Assembly (NCBI GenBank): GCA_036365455.1
Contig: JAWQUS010000003.1
Location: 454,001-518,000, forward strand
DNA from: Macrosoma leucophasiata
Lineage: Eukaryota > Arthropoda > Insecta > Lepidoptera > Hedylidae
Direction of reading: 5' to 3'
Length of the DNA: 64,000 nt
Part shown: piece by piece, positions 44,698-54,349 of the stretch
Layout: every line of letters begins with the position of its first letter
How positions within the stretch are numbered: the stretch's first letter is position 1
Program-made: the position numbers and the translations under genes
The notes under the pieces: model-generated
What the model was told of the DNA's origin: nothing
The model's database searches: none
Seen by the model: only the letters and a program-made list of their open reading frames with translations

Positions 44698-45976
44698 GGT
44701 TGGGGAAAAAGTTTCTTCGCATTTTTTAAGATAATTCAAAACATTTTTTAATATAGTTTATTTAAATTTAACTAAAGTATGTATGTACCATTTTGTTCGA
44801 TAACCTTTTGCCATCTTGTAGGTAGGGACATGATCCCATTGCTATAAAAATTTTGGGACTTCTCATCAAAATACCGCGACAAGTGGATTTGGCAGTCCTC
44901 TCGTGATGTTAACCTAACATTGCATAAAGAATTCTGAAGAGACCGAAACAGGTGGAAATCTGAAGGTGCAGGGTCAGGACTATACGGCGGATGCATTAAC
45001 ACCTCCCAGCCAAACTCTCTTAATTTTTGCTGAGTGGCTATAGATTTGTGAGGTCTAGCGTTATCATGATGAAACACCACACCCCTTCTGTTGATCAATT
45101 CCGGCCGCTTTCTCTCAACTTCTTGCTCTAATCTCATCAGTTGTTCGCAGTAGAGTTCAGAATCGATAGTCCTGCCTGGTGGTAATAGCTCATAATGAAT
45201 AATGCCCTTCCAATCCCTCCACACACACAACATCACCTTATTGCGAGTTAACCCGGATTTCGCCACAGTCTGTGAAGCCTGACCGGCCTTTGACCACGAC
45301 CTTTTTCGCACGTTCTTGTCGTACGTGATCCACTTTTCATCACCAGTTATCAGCTTCTCCAGAAATGATTCGGTTTCATTACGTCGTAATAAAGAATCAC
45401 AAATGAGTACACGGTTCATTAGGTTTCTTTCAGTGAGCTCGTGAGGTACCCAAATATCGAGCTTTTTTTTGTACCCAGCTTTTTTCAAATGCGCCAAAAC
45501 TGTTTTGTGATCAATTCTCAGTTCTTCAGCTACGTTATAACTACTGAGATGTTGATCTTGCTCAACTTTTTCAAAAATGGCATCCATTTTATCCGTAATA
45601 GGGCGACCAGAGCGAGGTGCATCTTTGACATCAAAATTTCCGGATTGAAAAAGCTTAAACCAAATTTGTGCTACTCTCACAGACACTGCACTAGGTCCAT
45701 AAACATCGCAAATTTTTTTCGCGGCTTGCGTTGCATTTTTACCTTTTTTGTAGTAAAATTTTAAAATGTATCGAATTTCTTCATTAGACTCACTCATCTT
45801 GACAGTACGAAAAACAAATGAAAATCACACATTTGCCTAATTTGAATTTGGAATTATGTTCTTTAAAATTTTAACTTTCAATGATACCAAAACCAGCCAG
45901 ATGCAAATACTACAGCCAAAGAGGTTTTATTACAAGTTCATTCATACTATAATGCGAAAAGACTTTTTCCCCAACC
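44698..45976 (-). mobile_element. Full-length mariner transposon
   Basis: 1,279 bp. Imperfect TIRs of about 26 bp (GGTTGGGGAAAAAGT at both ends, two mismatches) are flanked by TA at 44696-44697 and 45977-45978. One uninterrupted transposase ORF fills it. Length, TIR and TA duplication are typical of the mariner/Tc1 superfamily. Confidence 0.95.
44772..45797 (-). CDS. Mariner transposase, 341 aa, D,D34D
   Basis: Catalyses cut-and-paste transposition into TA sites. The N-terminal half (1-110) is the paired-type helix-turn-helix region (RVAQIWFKLFQSGNFDVKD; the segment near 84-110 is the second HTH). WVPHEL at 116-121 is the mariner linker motif. The catalytic triad is D153 (TGDEKW), D245 (HHDNARPH) and D280 in SPDPAPSD, with exactly 34 residues between the last two. 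Families usually read SPDLAPSD/YSPDLAPSD; Pro276 for Leu is a minor difference. Length (about 345 expected) and termini look complete, with no stop or frameshift. The ATG lies about 180 bp inside the right TIR. Whether it is still active cannot be told. It is an insertion into a SINE B and unrelated to neighbouring host genes. Confidence 0.95.
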   Translation of the reverse strand: MSESNEEIRYILKFYYKKGKNATQAAKKICDVYGPSAVSVRVAQIWFKLFQSGNFDVKDAPRSGRPITDKMDAIFEKVEQDQHLSSYNVAEELRIDHKTVLAHLKKAGYKKKLDIWVPHELTERNLMNRVLICDSLLRRNETESFLEKLITGDEKWITYDKNVRKRSWSKAGQASQTVAKSGLTRNKVMLCVWRDWKGIIHYELLPPGRTIDSELYCEQLMRLEQEVERKRPELINRRGVVFHHDNARPHKSIATQQKLREFGWEVLMHPPYSPDPAPSDFHLFRSLQNSLCNVRLTSREDCQIHLSRYFDEKSQNFYSNGIMSLPTRWQKVIEQNGTYIL

Positions 45977-46125
45977 TATTATATTCTGCCAAATGGCGCA
46001 GAGAAATATCTTAGACCTCAGGAGTAGACGCATTAAAATATGCATATTGCCTTAGGTTTTTTGTAGATGTCTATAGGATGCAGTAGTGTGAACTATATGC
46101 TTGTTTGCCTCCAAAATTATATAAA

Positions 46126-46790
46126 ATATGCTTAAAAGACCTGTTTAAGGATGGTGCAATTAACGAAATAAATGAAGAGGGGTAATTTTAAACCGCAGAG
46201 TGATATATATTCGTTCAATCCTAAAATGAAACTCTGTACGTCTTCAAGAGTGGAATTTAAGGAAGTTAAAAAAGGTTTTTTTAAAAACATCCCGTTCAAA
46301 CAATCACCAATATAATACATTAAATTTGCCGGCAAATCGCATTAACATCGGTGTGAGAATTGTCCATCAAACATTATTCTCAACCCAGTGGCGACCACAA
46401 AATACGCTTCCCCGGGTTAAGCTACAGTTTCTTGATGTTAGAGAGCTGTTACAAGATTATCTTGCGAAAATCGTGAGTAAAAGCTAAACATACTTCAAAA
46501 TGGCAAAAAGTACACATTTCATATTAATGTTATGAAACAAAAATAGAAGTTTAATCAATAATAAAAAGAGGCACCACGATTCAGACAAGCCTACCTAGTA
46601 ATTCAAGTAGATACCTGGGTATTGTTGATTGCCAAAAATTGTTTAAAGTTTGTTCGCGAATGCAATGTTCGCAAAAACATATTACAAACTATTTACAATA
46701 CAGTCCTTCATATCTCCTGATACAAACGTAAAAATAAGTGCGAAGCTGTAGCTTGATAGGTACGAGTGGCGCTATATCACGAAACCGCAG
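46126..46790. other. No identifiable gene; 3' flank of the split coding region
   Basis: AT-rich. No AATAAA in the minus orientation within about 250 bp beyond the stop at 46792. Confidence 0.4.
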
Positions 46791-46791
46791 T

Positions 46792-46970
46792 TTAACTGAC
46801 GATCAACAGTTGCTCGGCCTTCCGCCTCAGCGAGCTCCACTGGGCGCCGTCGCGCTTGTAATTCTGTAATATCAAATGTAGTCTGGCAAATGTCGCTTCG
46901 CATATCGCGTCAGCGTCCGATGTCAGCGATATTTGGTCTTGTTCGTTATATATTGGAGTTTCCATAGACT
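46792..46970 (-). CDS. Unrecognised coding region, C-terminal part (57+ codons)
   Basis: Read on minus from the ATG at 46965: METPIYNEQDQISLTSDADA, then ICEATFARLHLILQNYKRDG and AQWSSLRRKAEQLLIVS, stop at 46792. Composition is coding-like (GC-rich third positions in an AT-rich area, acidic N-part, two amphipathic helix-like segments, one Trp). The frame continues upstream of the ATG, across a SINE A insertion, into 47319-47366, where it reads TTSSMDIGVSIESME; the overlap SME is the target duplication. With the SINE removed, the frame from ATG 47363 would give about 66 residues. No acceptor AG fits just upstream, so it is either a short single-exon gene or a final exon whose 5' border I cannot place. 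No family recognised. Confidence 0.5.
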
Positions 46971-47318
46971 CATATTATTAAATTCTCTAAACTCATTTAA
47001 ATTGCCTCGGTAGCCTAGTGGTAGCAGGCCACTACTACTACGCTGAGGTCCTGGGTTCGATTCCCGGGTGGAGGGTTATCAGAGATAATGATGTAAAGTG
47101 CTTTAACTCTGGTTCTATTGGGATTTTTCAATTTTCTGGAAATTTCTTAGTACCTCGAAGTTTGGTATTGTGCGCGGAGATGTCAACAGGCTCGCCACCT
47201 GTTTGTTACATGGGCTAAAACGTAACGGGCGAATCGTGGGTATTTGCATATATGCTTGAATGCGTGCATTTACCTCTGCCTACCCCTTCGGGGATTACAG
47301 GCGTGACGTTACGTTTTT
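46971..47318 (+). mobile_element. SINE family A inserted into the coding region
   Basis: Full SINE from about 46990 (AACTCATTTAAATTGCCTCGG) to GGCGTGACGTTACG plus a T run. TTTCCATAGACT occurs at 46959-46970 and 47319-47330 as target duplication. About 20 bp at 46971-46990 are not typical of the family. Confidence 0.85.
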
Positions 47319-47366
47319 TTTCCATAGACTCTATGGAAACTCCAATATCCATAGAAGATGTTGTAG
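47319..47366 (-). CDS. Upstream part of the SINE-split coding region
   Basis: The minus strand encodes SSMDIGVSIESME in the frame of 46792-46965, including the duplicated target site. After the SINE insertion, a transcript reading through from here would meet about 28 SINE-encoded codons and a stop (frame closing at 47215). Confidence 0.45.
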
Positions 47367-47479
47367 GAAAGATGTAACGTTTTATGTAGACGGTTAAAAT
47401 AATTCGAAACAAAATAGATTTGAGGCAATAGCACAGTTGAACCGGGAAATACTATGTACATTTTAAAGGTTTAGGTTAC

Positions 47480-47800
47480 GTTTCATATTTTAAATGTTTT
47501 TAATGTAGGTACTGTGAAACTCCAGATTTACTCAACCTTAGGCACTCTTGTTTCTTCCTTTGAGATATCAAATTAGGTAAAAAGTAAGTTTTTATTCCGC
47601 CTGAACGCCGAAAATACGGAATAGTCGAATTGCCAACTATACAGCTGCATTCAAAAAGTATTTTCTGATGATTCATATTTCGCTAGTCCGTAATTTTGTG
47701 CCAATTTCTAACATAAAGTTCAAAATGTTGACCATTGGCCTGCTAGACTTCGCTAGACCTCAAGGTTAATGTAGATGTTTATGATTTGCAGTAATTAATA
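47480..47800. other. No identifiable gene
   Basis: AT-rich; 47414-47445 resembles the family G tail. Nothing else seen. Confidence 0.4.
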
Positions 47801-47806
47801 ACTATC

Positions 47807-48091
47807 CTTTTACTGATGGTAGAGCTCTAGTGACGGAGCTCGCAGGCGTAGGCACCACCGCATTATCTCTATCTGCCTCCAAATGGTAGTGTGCAGCACT
47901 ATCGTGTTCCGGTTAGATGGTAATGTATGGCCCCGTAATAACTATCACAGAGACATAACAACTGAGGTCTCAGGAGTGGGAACGCATCTGCTTTTGACCT
48001 CTGGTTATTGTGTAGATGTCTATAGGCTGCAGTCATACTTAACATCAATGTGAGCAGCTTGATCGTTTTCCACCTTCGTTCCATAAAAAAA
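47807..48091 (+). mobile_element. SINE-like family B, full copy
   Basis: TTTACTGATGGTAGAGCTCTA to TTCCATAAAAAAAA; GGTTAGATGG subtype. Confidence 0.85.
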
Positions 48092-48099
48092 ACTACCCA

Positions 48100-49600
48100 T
48101 TCGATATACCAATACTATCATAACATGAGGAAACGTGTCCAGAACATTTCTTAGCAACTGAACTCACATAAAGCTGTTACCTTACCAGTCAGCGTTAAAC
48201 GAAAAGCCAAGATTTGTTATTCCGGAGCGGAGCAGACATTTTCAAACTGTTCGTGGAAAATAAAGTATGGAACAGAACTAGCGGCTACGAGTTTGTTGAA
48301 GTAGAACTTCAATTTATTTAAGAGTTCGTGACTAAAGTCGATCCTTGGTTCAACCAATAGATGTTAAGGTGGTTCTCATTGATTGAATAGAAGAAAATAA
48401 AAACAATGAGTTGCAGTTCGGGCGTGCCGGCAGAAGTGCTAACTTAAATATTAATGTTGTGCATTTTTGATATTTTTGAATGGTTAGGGAATAATTTTGC
48501 ACGAGTTGCTTTAATTACCAGTAGAAAATCATATGTGATAAAATATAACATTACGTATATTGTTTTGATGTGTGATTAAGGTGACGAAGAAGCAAGCAGT
48601 TGACATTAACGGTAAGTTAATTTACAACGTGTAACAGGATTGAATGTACAACCCGAGACTAGTTTGTTCAGAATCGATAACCGAATCGATTTCAACCATT
48701 TTTTATATAGGTTGTATTTTGTCCCAAAATTAATAACAATTAGGGAAATTATGGTCACCCATTTGGTGAATAGTCAATACAAACGAAAATGAGACTAACA
48801 TCTATCCAAAATAAAATGCTTGTCTCAACAAGTTTATTAGAACTTGTTGAGACGTGCTATTTATTATAAATAATAATTTTAGAAATGAAATAGTGGAAAT
48901 TAGTCTTATTACTAGCGAGTGTTAAATAAGGGTACGCAGGTTACGCTACATCATTTTGCAACAGTGTGCGTGTGTGAGTAAGTCCGTGTTTTTTGAGCGG
49001 CCGTAGGTAGTGGTAGAGTAAGTATGTATAGGCAGTGTATACTGTTCGTACAAATTGAGGACTTATTTTATAAATAAAAAATATTAAATACATAAACATG
49101 TAATTTCATTTCATGTATTATGATTATACCTTGATTTTCTAATCGAGGTGTTACAGAGTGTGTTTGTGTGTGTGCATTGTTCCCGTGACATGTTGTAAAC
49201 TATACTGCTGTCTATCCAAAAATGATCTATTATTTAACTTTGTTTTTGTAAGATTAGATTAACTAGTCCTAGTGTATTAATCCAAAGCCTTAATAACTGT
49301 CAGCCAAAATTATTTATGTAACTTGTGGAACAATCAAATTGTGACGAACGAGCTGTCTCGCGCAGGATCTGTGGGATGAATGAGTTGTTTAATAAATCGA
49401 AACGGATGGGCCCCATTTGTCTTCCATTATCTGCGAGATAACCCGGGGATGGAGATCATTTTGATTCATTTTTCAACGTCTTAACATCTCACAGGGAAAT
49501 ATTCTGCAGGAAAAGGTTACATATACACACAAGCAAGCTGCTAATTCGTCGGGTATTGTAGAAACTGCATAGTATACATTTTCGCAGTTTTTTAAAAAAA
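48100..49600. other. No gene; one LINE-junction fragment and a small hairpin
   Basis: 48627-48685 matches 20297-20355 (GTGTAACAGGATTGAATGTA, then ACTAGTTTGTTCA). 48822-48834 and 48841-48853 form a perfect 13-bp hairpin (GTCTCAACAAGTT). Otherwise AT-rich and unrecognised. Confidence 0.55.
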
Positions 49601-49607
49601 TATTTTT

Positions 49608-49855
49608 ATGTAATTCACGTGGCAAACAAGCATGCAGTTCACATTGATGTTAAGTGATGACTGCAGCCTATACACACCCACACAAAGACCAAGGTCAAAA
49701 AGCAGATGCGTTACCACTCCTGAGGCCTAAGGTGTTATGCCTCTGTGCCGGAAATTACAGGACCGTACATTACCACCTGACCGGAACACGATAGTGCTGA
49801 ACACTACCATTAAGCGGCAAGTATATTAGGTAATGCGGTGGTGCCTACGTTATTG
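49608..49855 (-). mobile_element. SINE-like family B, slightly 5'-truncated
   Basis: From TTTTTATGTAATTCACGTGG to GCGGTGGTGCCTACG, where the tandem unit begins. Confidence 0.85.
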
Positions 49856-50016
49856 AATACTAGTTTATTGAATATCGTAAAGAAGTCGCTTTTACCCTAA
49901 TACTGCAAAGTCTATTACATCGGTTGCCTAACTAGCATAGTTGGCAATAGATGGCGCTACTGCTACCATAAAAGCAATGCAATAAATGTGAAGGAAATAT
50001 TTGACAAATCGGGCAG

Positions 50017-50092
50017 GACTTCAGTAGCTCAATTGGAAGAGCGGCTGGACTAGATTCCCAGTAGGCCGCGAGTTCGAGTCTCGCCTGAAGTA
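50017..50092 (+). tRNA. tRNA-like sequence, probably a pseudo-tRNA, copy 1
   Basis: 76 nt with acceptor GACTTCA/TGAAGT(A), D arm AGCTC-AATTGGAA-GAGC and T arm GCGAG-TTCGAGT-CTCGC. The anticodon arm CTGGA-CTAGATT-CCCAG has an A-C mismatch. Reading the loop this way gives AGA, but a serine tRNA should have a long variable arm, which is missing. Probably a repeat-borne relic. Confidence 0.4.
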
Positions 50093-50322
50093 AAATTTTT
50101 CTTTCCATTTTTCTTTACATAAAATATATTTCACAAGCATGTGTTAAAGCGAAATAATATAAAACAATTATTAAGGGTAAAAGCGACTTCTTTACGATAT
50201 TCAATAAACTGCAAAGTCTATTATATCGGTTGCCTAACTAGCATAGTTGGCAATAGATGGCGCTACTGCTACCATAAAAGCAATGCAATAAATGTGAAGG
50301 AAAGATTTGACAAATCGGGCAG

Positions 50323-50398
50323 GACTTCAGTAGCTCAATTGGAAGAGCGGCTGGACTAGATTCCCAGTAGGCCGCGAGTTCGAGTCTCGCCTGAAGTC
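50323..50398 (+). tRNA. tRNA-like sequence, probably a pseudo-tRNA, copy 2
   Basis: Identical to copy 1 except that the acceptor pairs fully (GACTTCA with TGAAGTC). Followed by AAATTTTTCTTTCC, a T run that could terminate pol III. Confidence 0.45.
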
Positions 50399-50589
50399 AA
50401 ATTTTTCTTTCCATTTTTCTTTACATAAAATATATTTCACAAGCATGTGTTAATGCGAAATAATATAAAACAATTATTAAGGGTAAAAACGACTTCTTTA
50501 CGATATTCAATAAACTGCAAAGTCTATTATATCGGTTGCCTAACTAGCATAGTTGGCAATAGATGAAATGGAAAACAAGAATACAGTTT

Positions 50590-50965
50590 ACATTTTTTTA
50601 TGTAATGTAAGTGGCAAACAAGCGTGCAATACATATTGATGTAAAGTGATGACTGCAGCATATAGACACTTACACGAAGACCAAGATCAAAATACAGGTG
50701 CGTTACCAGTCCTGAGGCCTAAGGTGTCATGCCTCTGTGCCGGAAATTACAGGGCCGTACATTACCACCTGACCGGAACACGATAGTGCTGAACACTAGC
50801 ATTTAGCGGCAAGTATATTAGGTAATGCGGTACCACCGGTAGAAGTGCATTGATGATAAGTAATTCTGTAGCCTATAAACCAGAGATTTCAATGCATGGG
50901 TGTTGGCACTCCTGAGGCCTAAGGTATTGTGCATCTGAGCCGGAAATTACAGGGCCGTAGCTTAG
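50590..50965 (-). mobile_element. SINE-like family B, one near-full copy plus a fragment
   Basis: 50592-50835 runs from TTTTTTTATGTAATGTAAGTGG to GGTAATGCGGTACCACC. 50845-50965 is a second, older fragment (GGCACTCCTGAGGCC, then GGAAATTACAGGGCC). Confidence 0.75.
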
Positions 50966-51134
50966 GACCACTCCCCATGTAACCACCAACCAACTGCTGC
51001 ACAGTATACGGGGGGAGGGGGGGAGCGGGGCAACGGAATCAATTAAATGGATGGCATTTGAAATAATCATGTTTTATTTTGTAATTATGTTTCTATTTAG
51101 ATATATCTAAACAACAGTAGTATACACTGTATTA

Positions 51135-51416
51135 TAGGTGGTAGAGCTCCAGTGACGGAGCTCGCGGGCGTAGGCACCACCGCATTACCTAATATACTTG
51201 CCGCTAAATGGTAGTGTTCAGCACTATCGTGTTCCGGTCAGGTGGTAATGTACGGCCCTGTAATTCCCGACACAGAGGCATAACACCTTAGGCCTCAGGA
51301 GTGGTAACGCATTTGCATTTTGACCTTGGTCTTTGTGTTAGTGTCTATAGGCTGCAGTCATCACTTAACATCAATGTGAACTACATGCTTGTTTGCCACT
51401 TCATTACATAAAAAAA
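51135..51416 (+). mobile_element. SINE-like family B, full copy
   Basis: AGGTGGTAGAGCTCCAGTGA to CATTACATAAAAAA. Confidence 0.87.
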
Positions 51417-51795
51417 TATACACGAGAAAATCGACAAATATGATATCTACAATGTCAAAATCAATGCGAAAATCTGCGAAAACGTTACATTTCAACATAT
51501 GAATCGACGCATCACAATGAATAAAAGAATACTGGGCAAAAGCCAAGCAGTTACGTAAGAGGGATTACGAATACGTTGGGAGATCTCAATGTGTAATTTG
51601 TCAAACAGATAACCCAGAACAAGGAACGGGGATCAACTGTAGATAACACATATAATAATGGCCGACTTTGCTTTTAGCATTCTTGTTAGCATCCTTTAAG
51701 ATAAAAATATTTATATCATGGACTTTTATAAATATTCCATATGCATGAATATTTTTCTATAATCTTTCTAATAAACAAAAGGTCTGAGTCTGAAG
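51417..51795. other. No identifiable gene
   Basis: 51420-51510 has Penelope-end-like words (GAGAAAATCGACAAATATG) but no clear element. Confidence 0.4.
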
Positions 51796-51796
51796 A

Positions 51797-52136
51797 GCGC
51801 ATATCTCCACGGCTGGTGTAGATCGCAAACGATCTACTCGGTTAAGCGATACGGGCGCGGTCGAGTGTGTGATGGGTGACCGCTAGTGGCCAATTAAAAT
51901 GCGCGTTTCCCTGCTTCGGAGGGCACGTTAAGCCGTTCCGGTTGCTATCGATAGATAGCAGTCGTTAAATCTTGTCGGAGGCCTTATGTGCGGTTGGAAA
52001 ATTCCGACAGCGGATTGGCCACTAACCCGTATCTCCCCCAACCCGCATTGGAGCAGCGTGGTGGAGTAAGCTCCTACAAGAAGGGGAGAGACTCGTGCCC
52101 AGCAGTGGGACGAATCAAGGATTGCGAATATTATTA
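51797..52136 (+). mobile_element. 5S rRNA-derived SINE (family D), copy 3
   Basis: Keeps GGTTAAGCGATACGGGCGCG and GATGGGTGACCGC; ends CAGCAGTGGGACG and a short ATTATTAA tail. More diverged than the 37.2 kb copy. Confidence 0.8.
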
Positions 52137-52164
52137 AACAAAAAGTTGCAGTTGTTTGATTGGA

Positions 52165-53115
52165 CGTATAGCCCGGTTATCTCTGCCTACACCTTCGGAG
52201 ATTACAGGCGTGAAGTTACGTAATTATATTTTAATAGGTTTCTTAGGGTCGCTTACCAATGCATCTTCATCATCATTTCAGCCGAAATACGTGCACTACT
52301 GGACCAAACCCTATGTGGGATATGCCATAATGTCCACACTTGGTATACGGACAGCCGCTTGTAGTAGCGGTAGTTTTATCGCAGGTTGCTGCTGCCCATC
52401 TTGCGTTTACTATCGCTTCATGAGAACGGTTTGACTTTTTTATGTAAAGAAGGTGGCAATCAAGCATGCAGTTCACATTGATGTTAAGTTATGACTGCAG
52501 CTGATAGACACCCACATAAAGACCAGAGGTCAAAATGCAGATGTGTTGCCACCTCTGACACCAAAGTTGTTCATGTCTCTGTGATAAATTACGGGGCCAA
52601 ACAACCATTGTTCGGTTGACTGACTGCACTGGCGATAGAATTCTCTACCACTAATTCCTCCGCTAGTGGGCGGTGGGGTCATCACGTCCCGACGGACGTA
52701 ATTTATCACAGACACATAAACAACTAAGGTGTCAGAGGTGGTAACACATCTGTATTTTGACCTCTGGTTTTTATGTGGGTGTCTATCGGCTGCAGTCATA
52801 ACTACATCAATGTGAACTGCATGCTTGTTTGCCACCTTCTTTACATAAAAAAGTCAAACCGTTCTCATGGAGCGGTAGTAAGCGCAATATGGGAAGCAGC
52901 AACCTGCGATAAAACTACCGCTACTACAAGCGACTATCCGTATACCAAGTGTGGACATTATGGCATATCCCACATAGGGTTTGGTCCAGTAGTGCACGTA
53001 TTTCGGCTGAAATGATGATGATGATGCATTGGTAAGCAAACCTAAGAAACCTATTAAAATATAATAACGTTACTTCACGGCAGTAATCCTCGAAGGGGTA
53101 GGCAGAGATAAATGC
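52165..53115. repeat. Large inverted repeat, about 420-bp arms and 100-bp centre
   Basis: 52165-52593 is mirrored by 52697-53115 with scattered differences. Each arm carries, from the outside in, a SINE A 3' end (GATTACAGGCGTGAAGTTACG), a 200-bp unique block (GAAATACGTGCACTACTGG, TTATGGCATATCCCAC) and a SINE B 3' half. Frames across the arms (such as 52156-52434) are shadows of this block and match no family I know. Confidence 0.9.
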
Positions 53116-53538
53116 CTGCATTCAAGCATACATGCAAACACCTACGATTCGCCGGTTACGTTTTGGCCCATGTAACAGGTGGCAAGTCTATTGACATCGC
53201 CGGGCACATTACCAAACTTCGAGGTACTAGGAAATTACCAGAAAATGGAATAATCCCAATGAACCAGAGACAATATTAATAATAATTCAATAGTATTTAA
53301 AAATAGTATTAGAGCTTCGAATGTAAAGGTGCCAGGACAAACCCATTACCTAAGGGTTTTGTGGCATTTTTGTAGCTACATTGAAATTGTTTTTGTAACT
53401 TTTCTTAATAAATAAAAAATAAATAAAAATAAAGGACTTTACACCATTATCTGTGATAACCCCGTACCCGGGAATCGAACCCAGGACCTCAGCGTAGTAG
53501 TAGTGGCGTGGTACCACTAAGCTACCGAGGCAGTTAAA
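53068..53538 (-). mobile_element. SINE family A, split by a short A-tailed insertion
   Basis: 53068-53273 and 53425-53538 give a complete minus-strand SINE A with box B (GGGAATCGAACCC) and box A. The 150-bp insert ends AATAAATAAAAAATAAATAAA. Confidence 0.75.
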
Positions 53539-53574
53539 ATATAAAAAACCTAAAACACAAATAATCGCTTACAC

Positions 53575-53838
53575 TTGTTTAGTGAACATTTAAAACATAT
53601 CTCCAGAACTATTATGTCAACCCTAGCAAAGGGTCAACAACCCGGTCCGTGGGGATATCTTCGAAACGGATTTTCGGGTTTTATCACCGAGATGTTTTAT
53701 AACAATAGCGTACCAGTCCGGAGTTGCGAGCTTAGCGACGCGATGTTACATAAAGGCGTCCCCGGAGGCAGATCAGACGTGTATTGTGTCCTTTATCACC
53801 AGGTCATGCATAAGTTGACGAAAGGATTGTACGAATAA
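53575..53838 (+). CDS. Orphan open frame, 87 codons (or 74 from an internal ATG)
   Basis: Unrecognised. From the second Met the frame reads MSTLAKGQQPGPWGYLRNGF, then SGFITEMFYNNSVPVRSCEL and SDAMLHKGVPGGRSDVYCVL, ending GLYE and TAA. Residue mix and balanced GC look more coding-like than other orphan frames here, and it lies in sequence not shared with the window's repeats. No splice signals, promoter or domain were identified, so it may be chance or a fragment of an unknown element. Confidence 0.25.
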   Translation: MFSEHLKHISRTIMSTLAKGQQPGPWGYLRNGFSGFITEMFYNNSVPVRSCELSDAMLHKGVPGGRSDVYCVLYHQVMHKLTKGLYE

Positions 53839-53894
53839 TGTTGGAAACTCCTTGTAAATGGCTATATCATTTTAGCTCATATTTATTTATTTTT

Positions 53895-54058
53895 ATAAAA
53901 ATGTTGAGGAGGGCAATGGCTGCCACATGCGTCATACTCGTGAACGAATTGGTGGGTTGGACTAGTCTGTTTTGGTTTGCAAGTGCTACATTTCATTTTA
54001 GTGAATAGTAGTTGATTTATATTTAAACAGATGTATTGTTATCTGCTATGGACGTTTA
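53895..54058 (+). mobile_element. Fragment of the 11.5 kb LINE/SINE 3' region
   Basis: GTTGAGGAGGGCAATGGCTG to TCTGCTATGGACGTTTACA, collinear with 11475-11625, then cut by SINE B. Confidence 0.65.
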
Positions 54059-54060
54059 CA

Positions 54061-54349
54061 TTTTTTTTTTATGTAATAAAAGTGTCAAACAAGCATGTAG
54101 TTCACATTGATGTTAAGTGATGACTGCAGCCTATAGACACCCACACAATGACCAGAGTTCAAAATGCAGATGCGCTGCCACTCTTGAGGCATTAGGTGTT
54201 ATGCCTCTGTGCCGGAAATCACAGGGCCGTACATTACCACCTGACCAGAACACGATAGTACTGAACACTACCATTTAGCGGCAAGTATATTAGGTAATGC
54301 GGTGGTGCCTACGCCCGCGAGATCCGTCACTGGAGCCCTACCACCAGTA
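54061..54349 (-). mobile_element. SINE-like family B, full copy
   Basis: Poly-T to CTACCACCAGTAAAA. Confidence 0.87.

Larger units (their letters stand above)
44620..46125 (+). mobile_element. SINE-like family B copy split by the mariner
   Basis: Left part 44625-44697 (TTTACTAGTGGCCCAGTTCC, then CATACCTTAATC) and right part 45977-46125 (TATTCTGCCAAATGGCG, then ATGTCTATAGGATGCAGT) join to a diverged family B copy once the mariner and one TA are removed. Confidence 0.65.
49870..50560 (+). repeat. Tandem duplication, about 305-bp unit, 2.2 copies, each with a tRNA-like sequence
   Basis: CTGCAAAGTCTATTA starts at about 49906, 50210 and 50516. Copies one and two are about 97% identical by eye over TCGGTTGCCTAACTAGCATA, the tRNA-like segment and TTACATAAAATATATTTCAC. 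The third copy is cut at about 50562 where SINE B sequence starts. Confidence 0.9.

Noticed and set aside
45441..45764. 107-codon plus-strand ORF
   Set aside because: Antisense of the mariner transposase.
52156..53121. Paired ORFs of 60-92 codons on both strands with similar peptides
   Set aside because: They are the same block read in the two arms of the large inverted repeat. No family match and both end inside SINE sequence.
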